From Streptomyces seoulensis (GTDB lineage: Bacteria; Actinomycetota; Actinomycetes; Streptomycetales; Streptomycetaceae), in NCBI RefSeq assembly GCF_004328625.1, contig NZ_CP032230.1, forward strand, positions 1-64,000: DNA of 64,000 bases, written 5' to 3'. Under the pieces are notes generated by a model. The model had not been told where the DNA came from, made no database searches, and worked only from the letters and a program-made list of their open reading frames with translations. Position 1 is the stretch's first letter. Each line of letters begins with the position of its first letter. The position numbers were made by a program, and so were the translations under genes. Of this stretch, positions 49,627 to 58,299 are shown piece after piece.

Positions 49627-49971
49627 CTACTGCTCCAGCATCCCCAGCTCGGTGTCCGGACGGCACACCGTGCACGCCGACACCCCCGCCGCCAACGCCT
49701 GCCGGGCCACGTCGGCGTCGATGCCCTTCGACCGCTGCCCGGCCATCCGGCAGTCCCCCACATGCACCCCGACCGGCGGCCGGTCACGATTCAGCCCGTA
49801 GTCCAGCAGCCACGCCGGCCGCTCTGCCTCCCGTACGGCTGCGGCGCGGGCCTGCTCGGCTTCTCGCTGGCGGGCCTGGGTGAGCTTGGCGTCGATCCGG
49901 GTGACCCACATGGCGTGCCAGGTCCGCAGGGTTTCGAGGCGGGGCACATCCTCCGGCAGGTCGTCGAACAC
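49627..49971 (-). CDS. DUF6233 protein
   Basis: This protein has 114 residues. An N-terminal helix (PRLETLRTWHAMWVTRIDAK) is followed by VGVHVGDCRMAG and ACTVCRPDTELGML, the DUF6233 ending common in Streptomyces. Two cysteines may bind metal. No function is known for the family. Confidence 0.78.
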   Translation of the reverse strand: MFDDLPEDVPRLETLRTWHAMWVTRIDAKLTQARQREAEQARAAAVREAERPAWLLDYGLNRDRPPVGVHVGDCRMAGQRSKGIDADVARQALAAGVSACTVCRPDTELGMLEQ

Positions 49972-50049
49972 ATGACCGATTGTATGGGTGTGAAAAAAGA
50001 GCCCGCCACCTGGGACGAACGCCAGGACGGCAGGCTCTCGAGAGCACGC

Positions 50050-50682
50050 TCAGTACGACGGGAGGACTACGGTTGCGCGCCGGGCCAGGGCGGCAGCTTC
50101 CCGCCGGGCGGGCGGGCCGTCGTTCACCCGCAGCACCTCCACCAGCCGGTCGGTAGGCACGACGGGCACCTCCCGCACCGTGAACCCGGACCCGGCCACC
50201 GGAGCGTTGTGCACGGCGATGACCGGCTGCACCGGCACCCCAAGAGCACGGGCGATCAGATCCGTCTCGTACAGGACGCTCCGCAGGTCCCTGCTGCGGT
50301 TCGCCGGCTTGTGACCGGCCTCCCCATGCCACAGCGTGCCGCCCGCAGCGTGGACGAGGTACCGGCTGGACCACAGCTTCGAGTCGACCAGGAACACACG
50401 GGCACCGGGGCTGACGAGGACGTGGTCGGCGTTGGCGCTGCGGGCGCCGGGTATCGCCCGGTCGTGCAGCACTTTCCACCCCACGGCCTCCAGCGGCTGG
50501 AGCAGGGCGGCGGTGCGCCGCTCCCCCTCGGCCCCGGCGTTACAGGCGGCAGCGTGGGCGTCCGCGCGCCGTGCGGCGGGGCTGAGCCCCAGGGCGGCGA
50601 GGAAACGCCTCCACACGCCTCTGCGGGCGGCCTGGCGCTGCTCCTCACCCCACCGGGACACTGACCCACCAGCCGCACTCAC
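50050..50682 (-). CDS. NERD-domain protein (nuclease-related)
   Basis: This protein has 210 residues. The NERD core runs from ~residue 50: GAEGERRTAALLQPLE, NADHVLVSPGARVFLVDSK and a later PVQPVIAVHN. The D...DSK pattern matches the restriction-endonuclease-like fold, and the role is probably nucleic-acid processing or defence. It overlaps the downstream membrane-protein gene by 4 nt. Confidence 0.8.
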   Translation of the reverse strand: MSAAGGSVSRWGEEQRQAARRGVWRRFLAALGLSPAARRADAHAAACNAGAEGERRTAALLQPLEAVGWKVLHDRAIPGARSANADHVLVSPGARVFLVDSKLWSSRYLVHAAGGTLWHGEAGHKPANRSRDLRSVLYETDLIARALGVPVQPVIAVHNAPVAGSGFTVREVPVVPTDRLVEVLRVNDGPPARREAAALARRATVVLPSY

Positions 50683-50981
50683 GCGGCACTCGGAGCGGTA
50701 CGGCGGACGCCCTGGAAGCGGCGTGCCCAGGTCCGGAGCCGCCGCTTCGTGTCATCGCCTCCCCCGCCCTTCCACCACAGCCAGCCGCTCACCGCAGCGA
50801 AGCCAGCCGACATGGATGCGGACACTGGACTCCCGTCCACGACACCGCCTAGCGCGATGACACTGTTAGCCAGGCACATCAGGCCGTTGATCTTGTGCAA
50901 GGGAAGGCGTCGGGTAAACAGCGAGGCCAGGCCGCATACGACGACAGCTATACCGATTCCCCAGAGGACGAACGACAGCAT
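50679..50981 (-). CDS. Small membrane protein
   Basis: This protein has 100 residues and three hydrophobic segments (FVLWGIGIAVVVCGLASLF, LMCLANSVIALGGVV, AGFAAVSGWLWWKG), plus a basic C-terminal tail. It overlaps the NERD gene by 4 nt, so the pair may act together. Confidence 0.65.
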   Translation of the reverse strand: MLSFVLWGIGIAVVVCGLASLFTRRLPLHKINGLMCLANSVIALGGVVDGSPVSASMSAGFAAVSGWLWWKGGGGDDTKRRLRTWARRFQGVRRTAPSAA

Positions 50982-51217
50982 CAGAGTGCCTTCCTTGTCT
51001 TAACGGTTCGGGCGTGGGCGCGGCGGCGCCGGTGGTAGCGGACAGCCCGCCATCCCGCCTCCACAGCCATGGCGAGAGCGACGGCGACGATCGTGCAGAC
51101 GATGACCGCACCCGGCGACAACACACGGGCGCCGATCAGAGTCAGCCATCCCCAGGCAGTACCCACGGCTATGACGCCGACGAGGACGCTCTGGGCGAGG
51201 AGCGGGGGTATTCGCAC
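50981..51217 (-). CDS. Small membrane protein
   Basis: The GTG at 51217 follows AGGAGG and gives 78 residues with two membrane helices (LLAQSVLVGVIAVGTAWGWL and GAVIVCTIVAVALAMAV) and a basic tail. It shares the operon with the NERD gene. Confidence 0.6.
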   Translation of the reverse strand: MRIPPLLAQSVLVGVIAVGTAWGWLTLIGARVLSPGAVIVCTIVAVALAMAVEAGWRAVRYHRRRRAHARTVKTRKAL

Positions 51218-51242
51218 GGGCCCTCCTGGGCGTTGTTCGGTG

Positions 51243-51899
51243 TCAGGACGCCCGGCTTTGCGGGGCTGGGCTGTCGGGAACGCTGGAGAGCGCGGCAAGG
51301 ACCTGCTGGCCCGCGGCCCGCTTCGCAGGAATGTGCAGCCACCGTTTCGCCAGCTCCGTCACCCGACGCACCCCACCCGCATCCACCGGCACGGTCCCGG
51401 CCTGCAAGGCGCGCTGCTTCCACCGCTGCCTAGACGTGCGGAGGTTGGTGCACTGTCGGCGTTCCTCGTCCAGCAGCGCTTCCGTCTCCAAGTGAGCGGC
51501 GATCAGCCCGCGGAGTCCTTCCCGCAGCCGGTCGCCCTCGCTGTAGTCGAGGCCGCCTTTGCGTTCGGCCCGGCCGATCAGGTTGAACATCTGCTCCAGC
51601 GTGGGCTGCCCGCCGGCCGGGCTGCTGGGTTCGCGGTAGGTGGTGACGGTGACGATCCCGGCCTGGCTGGCGACACCGACGGCTTGGGCGCGGTCGTTGA
51701 CGTGGAGCCGTTTGAAGACTTCGGCCATCTGGGTTTTGACGGTGTTTTCACTGGTGTTGAGGTGGTGGGCGATGAGCCGGTTGGAGTGGCCGTTGGCGGC
51801 GAGTTGGAGGACTTGGAGTTGTCGGGGTGTGAGTGTGTCGGGGTGTGGGCGGGGCCCGTCACTGGACTGCGACGGGCCCACCTGAACGGGTGCGGTCAC
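51243..51899 (-). CDS. LuxR-type HTH regulator
   Basis: The GTG at 51899 overlaps the upstream stop and gives 218 residues. The LuxR/GerE helix-turn-helix occupies residues ~22-75 (LTPRQLQVLQLAANGHSNRL and HHLNTSENTVKTQMAEVFKR). The remainder is helical, without a receiver or autoinducer domain, so the effector is unknown. The N-terminal position of the HTH is unusual for the family, which mostly has it C-terminal. Confidence 0.83.
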   Translation of the reverse strand: MTAPVQVGPSQSSDGPRPHPDTLTPRQLQVLQLAANGHSNRLIAHHLNTSENTVKTQMAEVFKRLHVNDRAQAVGVASQAGIVTVTTYREPSSPAGGQPTLEQMFNLIGRAERKGGLDYSEGDRLREGLRGLIAAHLETEALLDEERRQCTNLRTSRQRWKQRALQAGTVPVDAGGVRRVTELAKRWLHIPAKRAAGQQVLAALSSVPDSPAPQSRAS

Positions 51900-52297
51900 T
51901 CGCTACTCCCCTCGTTGGCGAGGGCGAGCAGGACTGCGGCGTGGCAGGGCAGTGACTCGGCGCACCAGCACATGAGGTCCCGACCCGCGAGCTGCTTAGG
52001 GACCGCCACCCACAGTTGCGGGCGGTGGTTGACGTAGATCTCGAACAACTCGACCGCCAGGGTGTGGGCGTCACGCTGGTCGTTGGCGAGAATGAAGTCC
52101 CGCAGTCCCTTAGGTCGCTGCTGCTGCGTGTGGCCTGCCCAGTTCACGGCCCACCCGGTGCCGGTGTCCGTCTTGATGACGACCCAGGGGTTACCCCACT
52201 GACTGCCACGTCCGACGTAGACCGGCTTGCGGCCCTGAGCGTCGAGGGGCGCCGTCCACCCGGCCGTACGGCGGCGCTGGATACGGGTCGGGCTCAT
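51896..52297 (-). CDS. DUF4326 protein
   Basis: The ATG at 52297 gives 133 residues. PVYVGRGSQWGNPWVV near the N-terminus and DLMCWCAESLPCHAAVLL near the C-terminus are the DUF4326 hallmarks. The family is widespread in phages and plasmids; its function is unknown. It overlaps both neighbours by 4 nt. Confidence 0.82.
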   Translation of the reverse strand: MSPTRIQRRRTAGWTAPLDAQGRKPVYVGRGSQWGNPWVVIKTDTGTGWAVNWAGHTQQQRPKGLRDFILANDQRDAHTLAVELFEIYVNHRPQLWVAVPKQLAGRDLMCWCAESLPCHAAVLLALANEGSSE

Positions 52298-52752
52298 GCG
52301 GTGGTCTCCTTGCGGCTGCGGCGGGTGAACGGGAGCCGGGCACCAGGACGACCCAGCGGGCGCCGCACAGACACCGGCCGTAGCACGGCCTGTACGGGCC
52401 CGTGAGCCGTCGGGGCCGGGTCGGGGTGCCACACCTCCACCCACACCCCGTCCAGCCGCCACACCGCCGCCGTACGCCCCGGCACCGTGAAGTCCAGGAC
52501 GGGCAGCAGATCCTCCCCGCACGGGTTCGCACGGATCGTCAGGAACGAAGCCTGCCGGGCCGCGAACGCGGTCAACGCGGCTGCCGGGTCGGGGCCGGAG
52601 AGTTGGGCGGACACGTGGAGCAGTCCGTCCTGGGCGCGGGTGATGGTCCAGCCGGTGAGGGTTTCGGGTCGCTGGCTCTGGCTGTCCCGCCAGGCTTTGA
52701 TGGTGGCGTGCTTGGCGGCGAGGGCGTCGGGATGCAGGGTGAGGGCGGTCAC
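52294..52752 (-). CDS. Hypothetical protein
   Basis: This 152-residue protein has an N-terminal helical part and a beta-rich centre (VLDFTVPGRTAAVWRLDGVW). No motif is recognised. It overlaps both neighbouring genes. Confidence 0.55.
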   Translation of the reverse strand: MTALTLHPDALAAKHATIKAWRDSQSQRPETLTGWTITRAQDGLLHVSAQLSGPDPAAALTAFAARQASFLTIRANPCGEDLLPVLDFTVPGRTAAVWRLDGVWVEVWHPDPAPTAHGPVQAVLRPVSVRRPLGRPGARLPFTRRSRKETTA

Positions 52753-53204
52753 AGGGCGCCACCCTCGGAAGCGACGGACGTCGGAACGAGGGCACGGCGG
52801 CGCATGTCGGCGGCGACGTCGCAGTGGCAGTTCATCCAGACGGTGTCGCGGCTCCCGTGCTCGGGGCAGTGCGCGACAAGTTCGTCAGCCTCGGTGGTGA
52901 GGGAGTTCGTTCGAGTAGCGGCCAGCTCGGCACGGAGGCGACGGGCTTCGGTGACAAGGATCTTCGCCACCTCGGGGCGCATCGCGGCGATGTACTCGGC
53001 GTCAGCCATTCGCCAGGGCGCATCCGCGACGGTCTGGCGGGTGGTGCAGCCGTCTTCGTCGATGTACTCGGTTTTCACCCAGTAGACGGGGCGAGGATCG
53101 TGCTCGTTGGGCGGGAGTTCGACGGCTGTCCAGGTGCCGGGGGTGGCGGCGTCCGCGCGGGCTTCGATGCCGTCGAGCTGCTGGTCGGTGAGCGGGCTGG
53201 TCAC
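52749..53204 (-). CDS. Hypothetical protein
   Basis: The GTG at 53204 (GGAGACCTG upstream) gives 151 residues. A helical N-terminus (DQQLDGIEARADAATPGTW) is followed by a Cys/His-containing C-terminal part (HCPEHGSRDTVWMNCHC) that may bind zinc. It is co-transcribed with DUF4326 and LuxR genes. Confidence 0.58.
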   Translation of the reverse strand: MTSPLTDQQLDGIEARADAATPGTWTAVELPPNEHDPRPVYWVKTEYIDEDGCTTRQTVADAPWRMADAEYIAAMRPEVAKILVTEARRLRAELAATRTNSLTTEADELVAHCPEHGSRDTVWMNCHCDVAADMRRRALVPTSVASEGGAL

Positions 53205-53225
53205 AGGTCTCCTCGGGGTGTGGGT

Positions 53226-53262
53226 GGGGCCGTGCAGCGGTGGGGGTGTGCTGCACGGCCCC
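53226..53262 (-). terminator. Hairpin between small genes
   Basis: GGGGCCGTGCAGC and GCTGCACGGCCCC are perfect 13-bp arms with an 11-nt loop. It lies between the 38-residue gene and the GTG at 53204. Confidence 0.65.
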
Positions 53263-53295
53263 GAGGAAGCCCCCGTGGGGGAAGGGGCGGCGGGT

Positions 53296-53412
53296 CTACT
53301 GGCCGTAGTGGTCGGACGGGTCGTCTGCGGGGAGGGTGTGGTGGATGCAGTCGGGGCCGTGGATGCCTGCCGCCCGCTCTTCGGGGGTGGCGTCGCAGTC
53401 GCAGGTGAGCAT
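53296..53412 (-). CDS. Very small cysteine-containing protein (38 aa)
   Basis: The ATG at 53412 opens a 38-codon frame (MLTCDCDATPEERAAGIHGP) 42 nt after the AAGCAT-type promoter. It has three cysteines. It is the first gene of its operon, which supports translation. Confidence 0.5.
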   Translation of the reverse strand: MLTCDCDATPEERAAGIHGPDCIHHTLPADDPSDHYGQ

Positions 53413-53453
53413 GGGTGTCCCCGGTGGGTTGGTGGGGGTGTGCCTGAGGTTCC

Positions 53454-53487
53454 ACCATACCGGTTTAGGCATGGGGTCACAATGCTT
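53454..53487 (-). promoter_or_regulatory. AAGCAT-operator promoter copy 3
   Basis: TTGTGA and TATGGT with a 17-nt spacer; AAGCAT-N9-ATGCCT overlaps the -35. The 38-residue gene starts 42 nt downstream. Confidence 0.7.
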
Positions 53488-53558
53488 GAGACGGATTGGG
53501 TGCAGACACACAAGAGGGGCCCGACCACACGGCCAGACCCCTCACACAACACCGCAGG

Positions 53559-54095
53559 CTAGAAAGGCGGACTATCCCAACTACCGTCCTGCTGACCCCC
53601 AGCCGGCGCCGACGACGCCCACGGGTCCTCCGACTGCCCACCACCCTGCTGCCGGCCACCAGACGACCAGCCGCCACCACCCTGACCCTGGCCCTGGCCG
53701 CCGCCCTGACCACCACGGGAGCCACCCGACGCCTTCGTCACCTTCGCCGTCGCGCTGCGAAGGCTGGGACCGACTTCCTCGCAATCCACCTCGTAGACCG
53801 TGCGTCGGACTCCCTGATTGTCGTCGTACGACCGCTGCTTCAGACGGCCCTGCACGATCACCCGCATGCCCTTCTGCAAGGTCTCCGCACAATTTTCTGC
53901 CGCCTGACGCCACACCGAGCAGGTCAGGAACAGGCTGCCGTCCTTGTCGTCTTCCCAGGTGTTCGTGTCCCGGTTGAACTTCCGCGGCGTCGACGCCACC
54001 CGGAACTTCGCAACCGCCGCACCCCCCGGCGTAAAACGCAGCTCAACTTCGTCGACGAGGTTCCCGATCAGTGTGATCTCGGTGCCGTTACTCAT
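53559..54095 (-). CDS. ssb: Single-stranded DNA-binding protein
   Basis: This protein has 178 residues. An OB-fold of ~115 residues ([20 protein letters not shown], and [19 protein letters not shown]) is followed by a Gly/Gln/Ser-rich linker and the C-terminal tip DSPPF, which normally recruits partner proteins. Its start overlaps the stop of the upstream HTH gene. It should coat single-stranded DNA during element replication. Confidence 0.93.
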   Translation of the reverse strand: MSNGTEITLIGNLVDEVELRFTPGGAAVAKFRVASTPRKFNRDTNTWEDDKDGSLFLTCSVWRQAAENCAETLQKGMRVIVQGRLKQRSYDDNQGVRRTVYEVDCEEVGPSLRSATAKVTKASGGSRGGQGGGQGQGQGGGGWSSGGRQQGGGQSEDPWASSAPAGGQQDGSWDSPPF

Positions 54096-55018
54096 GCTGC
54101 TTCCTCCATCTCGTTCTGCTTCAGGGTTCGTTCACGCGGCTGGTACACACGCCGCCACATCCGCCGGCCTTCCAGAGCGGCCGCTTTCTTCGCCCGCTCC
54201 CACCGCTTCTCCGCGGCCACTGGGGACAGGTCGAGCTTCTCTGCGATCTCGGCTGCTGTGTCGTTGGTCCACTCGAACAGGTGGAGCAGCACCTCACGCT
54301 TGGCGTCCTCGGTGAGGACCACGGACTCACCCATCAGCCAGCGGGCGGCCAGGTTGTCGCCATCCGTAGCTACCGGCTCGGGGCCCTCGGTGACTGGTAC
54401 CGCCGTAGGGTCGTCGATGGTGTCGTCATCCCAGGCCAGCGGAGGAGCCCATCCGTGGCGCTCGGCCACAGTCCGGGTCTTCCACGACGTCCCAGTTCGC
54501 ATCGACATGCGGTCGTACGCTGCACGGACTTGCTCATCCATACCGACCTTGATGGTGGGCCACCGGCCAGCAGCCAGCGCGCTTACGGCATCCCGTGAGA
54601 TTCCGGCGGCGGATGCTATCTCGTGGTTGAAGTGCCCCAGCGCGTACAGGGCACGAACCCGGCGGACAGCACCGACCGCCGGAACGTCGCCCAGAGAGAC
54701 TCGGACATCGAGCGGAACGGCCAGGACCTTCGTAGCGGTACGCGACCATGTTGTTTTCTGCTTGCCGTCCATCAGGCGGCGCACGGTCGACGGTTCGATT
54801 CCTGCTTCGCGGGCGATCTGCAAGGAGGTGAGTCCGCGGGCGGTCAGCGCTTTGACGTGAGTCACTACGGGGTCAGCCGGGACACTTCGCGGCTTGCCGG
54901 CGAGACGGTCCAGTTTGCGTTCGGCGTCCGCGCGGGTGGCAGCGACGGTGCACGGCCGGCACCGGCATCCGTAGGCGTACCGGTTCGCCGTGGCGTGCGG
55001 GGCGATCTGTCGACTCAT
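54092..55018 (-). CDS. Multi-HTH DNA-binding protein
   Basis: The ATG at 55018 gives 308 residues. Helix-turn-helix-like segments are [20 protein letters not shown] (~60-80) and [20 protein letters not shown] (~130-150), with a sigma-70 region 4-like helix pair near 265. CRCRPC at the start may bind zinc. Proteins of this build are frequent in actinophages. It is in operon with ssb and the WhiB-like gene; the role is regulatory or in replication. Confidence 0.72.
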   Translation of the reverse strand: MSRQIAPHATANRYAYGCRCRPCTVAATRADAERKLDRLAGKPRSVPADPVVTHVKALTARGLTSLQIAREAGIEPSTVRRLMDGKQKTTWSRTATKVLAVPLDVRVSLGDVPAVGAVRRVRALYALGHFNHEIASAAGISRDAVSALAAGRWPTIKVGMDEQVRAAYDRMSMRTGTSWKTRTVAERHGWAPPLAWDDDTIDDPTAVPVTEGPEPVATDGDNLAARWLMGESVVLTEDAKREVLLHLFEWTNDTAAEIAEKLDLSPVAAEKRWERAKKAAALEGRRMWRRVYQPRERTLKQNEMEEAA

Positions 55019-55680
55019 GCCGCCAGTTCCTGTCCTGCTCGTTCCGCAGCCCGCTTCCACGCCTGCCTCGCCGCCTGCACCTGCTCCGGCGACACCCCCA
55101 GGTGGAGGGCGATGTTCGTCCGGGACACACCCATGGCCGTCAGCTTCTGCACCAACTGCTGGTGGTCGTCGTGGATCTGAACGGACATCAGGCGGCCGTC
55201 ACCAGACCACGGCTGCGCCACCAGCGCGGCACGGCAGCCCAGCCACCACATCGCCACCCGGATCGTCACCGCCGACGCGGTCACCCCTTGTCCACGGAAC
55301 TCGGTGACGACCGCGGCGAGCGACCAGTCCCGCAGCTTCCACAGCAGATCCCCGAACGTCTGCGGCAGCACCAGCATCCCGGCCTGCTTCAGGTCAGGGT
55401 GCTCGCCGAGGAGGGCGTGGACACGCAGGGCCTGTCGCTGCAGGTGGGTGAGACCGCCGGCGACACCCCACGGCTGGTAGGGGCCTTCCTCCCAGCGGGT
55501 GGCGTCGGCCAGGCAGAGGGTGCGGACGGGGCAGCGAAGGCAGGCGGCCTGTACTTCGGCCTGGTCGCCGCGTTCGTCGGAGTAGATGGTGTCGATGTCG
55601 AGGTTCTGGCAGGCGGCTCGGGTGCGCCAGTCGGCAGACCGGGTGGCGGGAGTTGTGTCGTGGCGGGTCGCGGTGGTCAT
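55015..55680 (-). CDS. WhiB-like protein with C-terminal HTH extension
   Basis: The ATG at 55680 gives 221 residues. The N-terminal WhiB-like domain has Cys at AACQNL, then CLRCPVRTLC, and GVAGGLT, matching the four-cysteine iron-sulfur and G[V/I]xGG turn pattern. Unlike the usual ~90-120 residues, another ~130 residues follow with a helix-turn-helix (GVSRTNIALHLGVSPEQV). It may be a phage-encoded regulator that competes with host WhiB proteins. Confidence 0.8.
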   Translation of the reverse strand: MTTATRHDTTPATRSADWRTRAACQNLDIDTIYSDERGDQAEVQAACLRCPVRTLCLADATRWEEGPYQPWGVAGGLTHLQRQALRVHALLGEHPDLKQAGMLVLPQTFGDLLWKLRDWSLAAVVTEFRGQGVTASAVTIRVAMWWLGCRAALVAQPWSGDGRLMSVQIHDDHQQLVQKLTAMGVSRTNIALHLGVSPEQVQAARQAWKRAAERAGQELAA

Positions 55681-56348
55681 CGGTGGTCTCCGGTGAGGGT
55701 GTACAGGCGGATGATCGCGCCGGGCTCGGGCAGGGCGTCGGGGTGCTCGTCGGGGTAGACCTTGCGGTTGTGGTTCTCGATGACGCGTCCGTCGTCTTCC
55801 CAGGCTTTGGCTGTGGTGATGGCGTCGTAGGTGGAGCGTTCGAGCTTGTCGATGTCGGGGCTGACTGCGGGGTAGGTGCGGCGGCGTTTGGGGGCGCGGC
55901 CGGGCTTGGGCATGGTGAAGGTGATGTCGGCTCGTACGGGTCCGACGAGGGGCTGGGCGCCGTCGAGGGCTTCGGTGATGGCTGCGGTGACCTTGTCGCG
56001 CCAGGGCTTGACCTTGGCGGATGACTCCCGCATGAGGGGGATGGCTTTGCCGGTCTTGCGGCTGCGGCCCCAGCCGACGGGGGACTTGCTGCCCTGAGGT
56101 CCGGCGAGCCCGTACACGGTGACGGTGAGAGCTGGCTCGGGTTCCCAGTCGTAGGTGCTCTGGGGGGTGTGGTCGTAGAGGGCTGCGTGCTGGAGGGTGG
56201 CGGCGAGCTGCTGGGCTTCTTCGGTGGTCATGCGGAGGTCGCCTATGGGGGTGGCGACGCGGATGTAGGTGATGCCGAGGTTGGTGCCTTCGATCTGTTC
56301 GCCGGCGAGGTAGACGCTGAAGGATTCGTCGGGGGTCGTGGTGGTCAT
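55677..56348 (-). CDS. RusA-like Holliday junction resolvase
   Basis: This protein has 223 residues. The C-terminal half contains PDIDKLERSTYDAITTAKAW and DDGRVIENHNRKVYP, the D..D..K pattern of RusA. The N-terminal ~75 residues are extra and unassigned; they resemble a small beta-rich segment. It would resolve recombination intermediates during replication and packaging. Its start overlaps the upstream gene's stop. Confidence 0.87.
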   Translation of the reverse strand: MTTTTPDESFSVYLAGEQIEGTNLGITYIRVATPIGDLRMTTEEAQQLAATLQHAALYDHTPQSTYDWEPEPALTVTVYGLAGPQGSKSPVGWGRSRKTGKAIPLMRESSAKVKPWRDKVTAAITEALDGAQPLVGPVRADITFTMPKPGRAPKRRRTYPAVSPDIDKLERSTYDAITTAKAWEDDGRVIENHNRKVYPDEHPDALPEPGAIIRLYTLTGDHR

Positions 56349-56554
56349 GGTTGGGTCTCCTGGAGTGGGATGCCGTGCCGCATGTACGTGGCTTGGCCGG
56401 GGCGGTGCCCTACGTGGAAGTGCGGGCAGAAGTCGCAGTCGTAGGGGCGCATGGCCGGTCCGCCTTCGCGGCGTATCTGGTTGGCGCGTCTCTTCGCGGC
56501 CCGGCGGGTGAGGAAGCGGGTCTTGCCGAGGCAGGCGACTTCTTCCTCGGTCAT
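56345..56554 (-). CDS. Small Cys/His-containing protein
   Basis: The ATG at 56554 overlaps the previous stop (TGATG) and gives 69 residues (the GTG at 56557 is the alternative). It has the basic text TRRAAKRRANQIRREGG and CDFCPHFHVGH, a C-x2-C...H...H zinc-type site. Many actinophages carry this type next to rusA. Confidence 0.62.
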   Translation of the reverse strand: MTEEEVACLGKTRFLTRRAAKRRANQIRREGGPAMRPYDCDFCPHFHVGHRPGQATYMRHGIPLQETQP

Positions 56555-56766
56555 CACTGGGGTCCGGGTTCGGGGAGTTGAAGGCGTCGGGCGAGGTTGG
56601 TGCGGGCGTCGCGGTCTTGGGTGGGGTCGTGGATGAAGGCGACGGTGAGGGCGATGCGGCTGCGGAGGACGGCGAGGTCGTTCTCGGCGGTGGCGAGGAG
56701 TGCGGTGTGCCGCCGGCAGAGTTCGGTGGCGAGGGTGTCGACGTAGGCCGGGTCGTGGTCAGCCAT
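56554..56766 (-). CDS. Small helical hypothetical protein
   Basis: The ATG at 56766 gives 70 residues, starting MADHDPAYVDTLATELCRRH. It is helical throughout, overlaps both neighbours and has no known family. Confidence 0.55.
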   Translation of the reverse strand: MADHDPAYVDTLATELCRRHTALLATAENDLAVLRSRIALTVAFIHDPTQDRDARTNLARRLQLPEPGPQ

Positions 56767-57235
56767 CGGTGTCACCTCGCAGCCGGCGCAGCTCGGCTTC
56801 CAGCTCGGCGACGCGGGCTTCGGCCTTCTGCCGGGCCTCGTGCGGGGTGAGGGCGCCGGGGGCGTGCCGCTGGATGACGATGGTGTACAGCTCGGGGGAC
56901 TCGGCGACCTTGATGTCCCACTCCAGCTTGGTCTCGCTGTAGTTCGGGGCGTCGCCGAGCATGGTGCGGGCGGCGGCGACCTGGTGGGCGAGGAGTTCGC
57001 GGGCGGCTTGCAGGTCCATGTGCATGCCGTTGCGGAAGTCGATGGAGCGGATGGCGGTCTCGTCGAGTTGCTTCTGAATCCATCGCTGGGTGGCCGCTTC
57101 GGCGAGGACGGTGGAGAGCACGGGGCGGAGGATGTCGGTGTCGTGGCCGAAGAGGGGGGCGACACGGGGGTCCTCGTCGTGGAGGGCGTTGTACAGGACG
57201 CGGGCCAGTTCGCTGACGGGGTCGTGGTTGGTCAC
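56759..57235 (-). CDS. Helical hypothetical protein
   Basis: The GTG at 57235 overlaps the upstream stop and gives 158 residues. It is acidic and helical with a C-terminal coiled coil (ARQKAEARVAELEAELRRLR). No family is recognised. Confidence 0.58.
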   Translation of the reverse strand: MTNHDPVSELARVLYNALHDEDPRVAPLFGHDTDILRPVLSTVLAEAATQRWIQKQLDETAIRSIDFRNGMHMDLQAARELLAHQVAAARTMLGDAPNYSETKLEWDIKVAESPELYTIVIQRHAPGALTPHEARQKAEARVAELEAELRRLRGDTDG

Positions 57236-57948
57236 GGCTGGGGGTGCTCCTTGGGTGCGTCGTCGGTGGCGGGGTGGATGGCGGGGATGGGCTGGGTGTC
57301 GTCGGTGCCGGCGGCCGAGTGGGTGAGCTGGTCGCCGAGGGCCCGCGGCCGGGTGGGGAGGGGGATGGTGATGCTGCGGGTGTCCGGGGCGCCGGGCAGG
57401 GGCCGGGTGAGGGTGACCGCCGGGTCGATGCCGACTTCCTGCCACTCGATGGGGCTGAGGCCCTGGATGTGGCTGAGGTCGGTGTGGGGGGTGGTGCAGG
57501 TGGCGGTCTGGACGCGGGCGGCGGTGGTGTCGGAGGGGTTGGCTATCTCGTACTGGTGGAGGGCGCCCATGGGGCAGTGGCCCTGCCAGGTGAGGGTGCG
57601 GGTGTTGAGGGTGTAGTGGAGGACGGCGTTGTCGGGGAGTCGGCGGGTGGTGGTGCCGTTGCGGTGGTCGTGCCAGTCGCGGATGTGGGGGGTGTGGATG
57701 CCGGCGATGCGGGCGGCGAGGGTGGCGTAGCCCTGGAGGTCGGTCATCCAGGGGGTGTGGCGTGTGGGGAGGTTGGTGGTGGGGGGGTTGACGAGGGAGA
57801 GGCGGGGGGCCGGCGTCTTCTTGGCGGCGGTGGTCTTGCGGGCGGCCGCGGTCTTGGCGGGGGTGGCCTTCTTCGCCGTCTTCTTCGCGGGCTGCGCGCT
57901 GCTGGTGGTCTTCTTCGCCGTGCTGGCCGTGGTGCGGGTGCGGGTCAT
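57232..57948 (-). CDS. Protein with histone-like Lys/Ala-rich N-terminus
   Basis: This protein has 238 residues. The first ~50 residues are Lys/Ala/Thr/Pro-rich (KKTAKKATPAKTAAARKTTA), like the tails of actinobacterial HupS and histone H1. The remainder has HTPHIRDWHDHRNGTTTRRL and two Cys (GHCPMG, TATCTTPH). It may bind the element's DNA. Overlap with the next gene is 4 nt. Confidence 0.6.
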   Translation of the reverse strand: MTRTRTTASTAKKTTSSAQPAKKTAKKATPAKTAAARKTTAAKKTPAPRLSLVNPPTTNLPTRHTPWMTDLQGYATLAARIAGIHTPHIRDWHDHRNGTTTRRLPDNAVLHYTLNTRTLTWQGHCPMGALHQYEIANPSDTTAARVQTATCTTPHTDLSHIQGLSPIEWQEVGIDPAVTLTRPLPGAPDTRSITIPLPTRPRALGDQLTHSAAGTDDTQPIPAIHPATDDAPKEHPQP

Positions 57949-58062
57949 GGCCTTGCTCCCTGTCGGTGCGGGGTGTGGTGGTGCTCCGTCGGGCGTGGGG
58001 GGTGTGGTTGAGGAGGGCGATGGTGGTGAGGCCGACGGCGAGGGCGATGCCGTCGGGCCAGG

Positions 58063-58299
58063 TCACTGGTCGATGTCGAGAAACAGGCGGATGGCGCCGC
58101 GGTCGACCTTCGAGGCAAGAACGCCAATGTCTTCGCCCTCACGGGCCTTCTTGGCCAACCAGGCGACGACCTCAGCCTTCGCCTCTCGCAGGACCTCGTC
58201 TCGGTAGTCGTCGAGATCGCCGATGGCTTCCTCCAGTTCCACCTCGTCGGAGGACGCGCGGGCCAGCCAGGACTCGACCTGGTCGCGGGCGGCGCTCAT
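58063..58299 (-). CDS. Small acidic coiled-coil protein
   Basis: The ATG at 58299 overlaps the upstream stop and gives 78 residues, acidic and helical (ASSDEVELEEAIGDLDDYRD). Just downstream, an initiation-like GTG at 58066 opens VTWPDGIALAVGLTTIALLN, a hydrophobic start with no nearby in-frame stop; see findings. Confidence 0.57.
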   Translation of the reverse strand: MSAARDQVESWLARASSDEVELEEAIGDLDDYRDEVLREAKAEVVAWLAKKAREGEDIGVLASKVDRGAIRLFLDIDQ

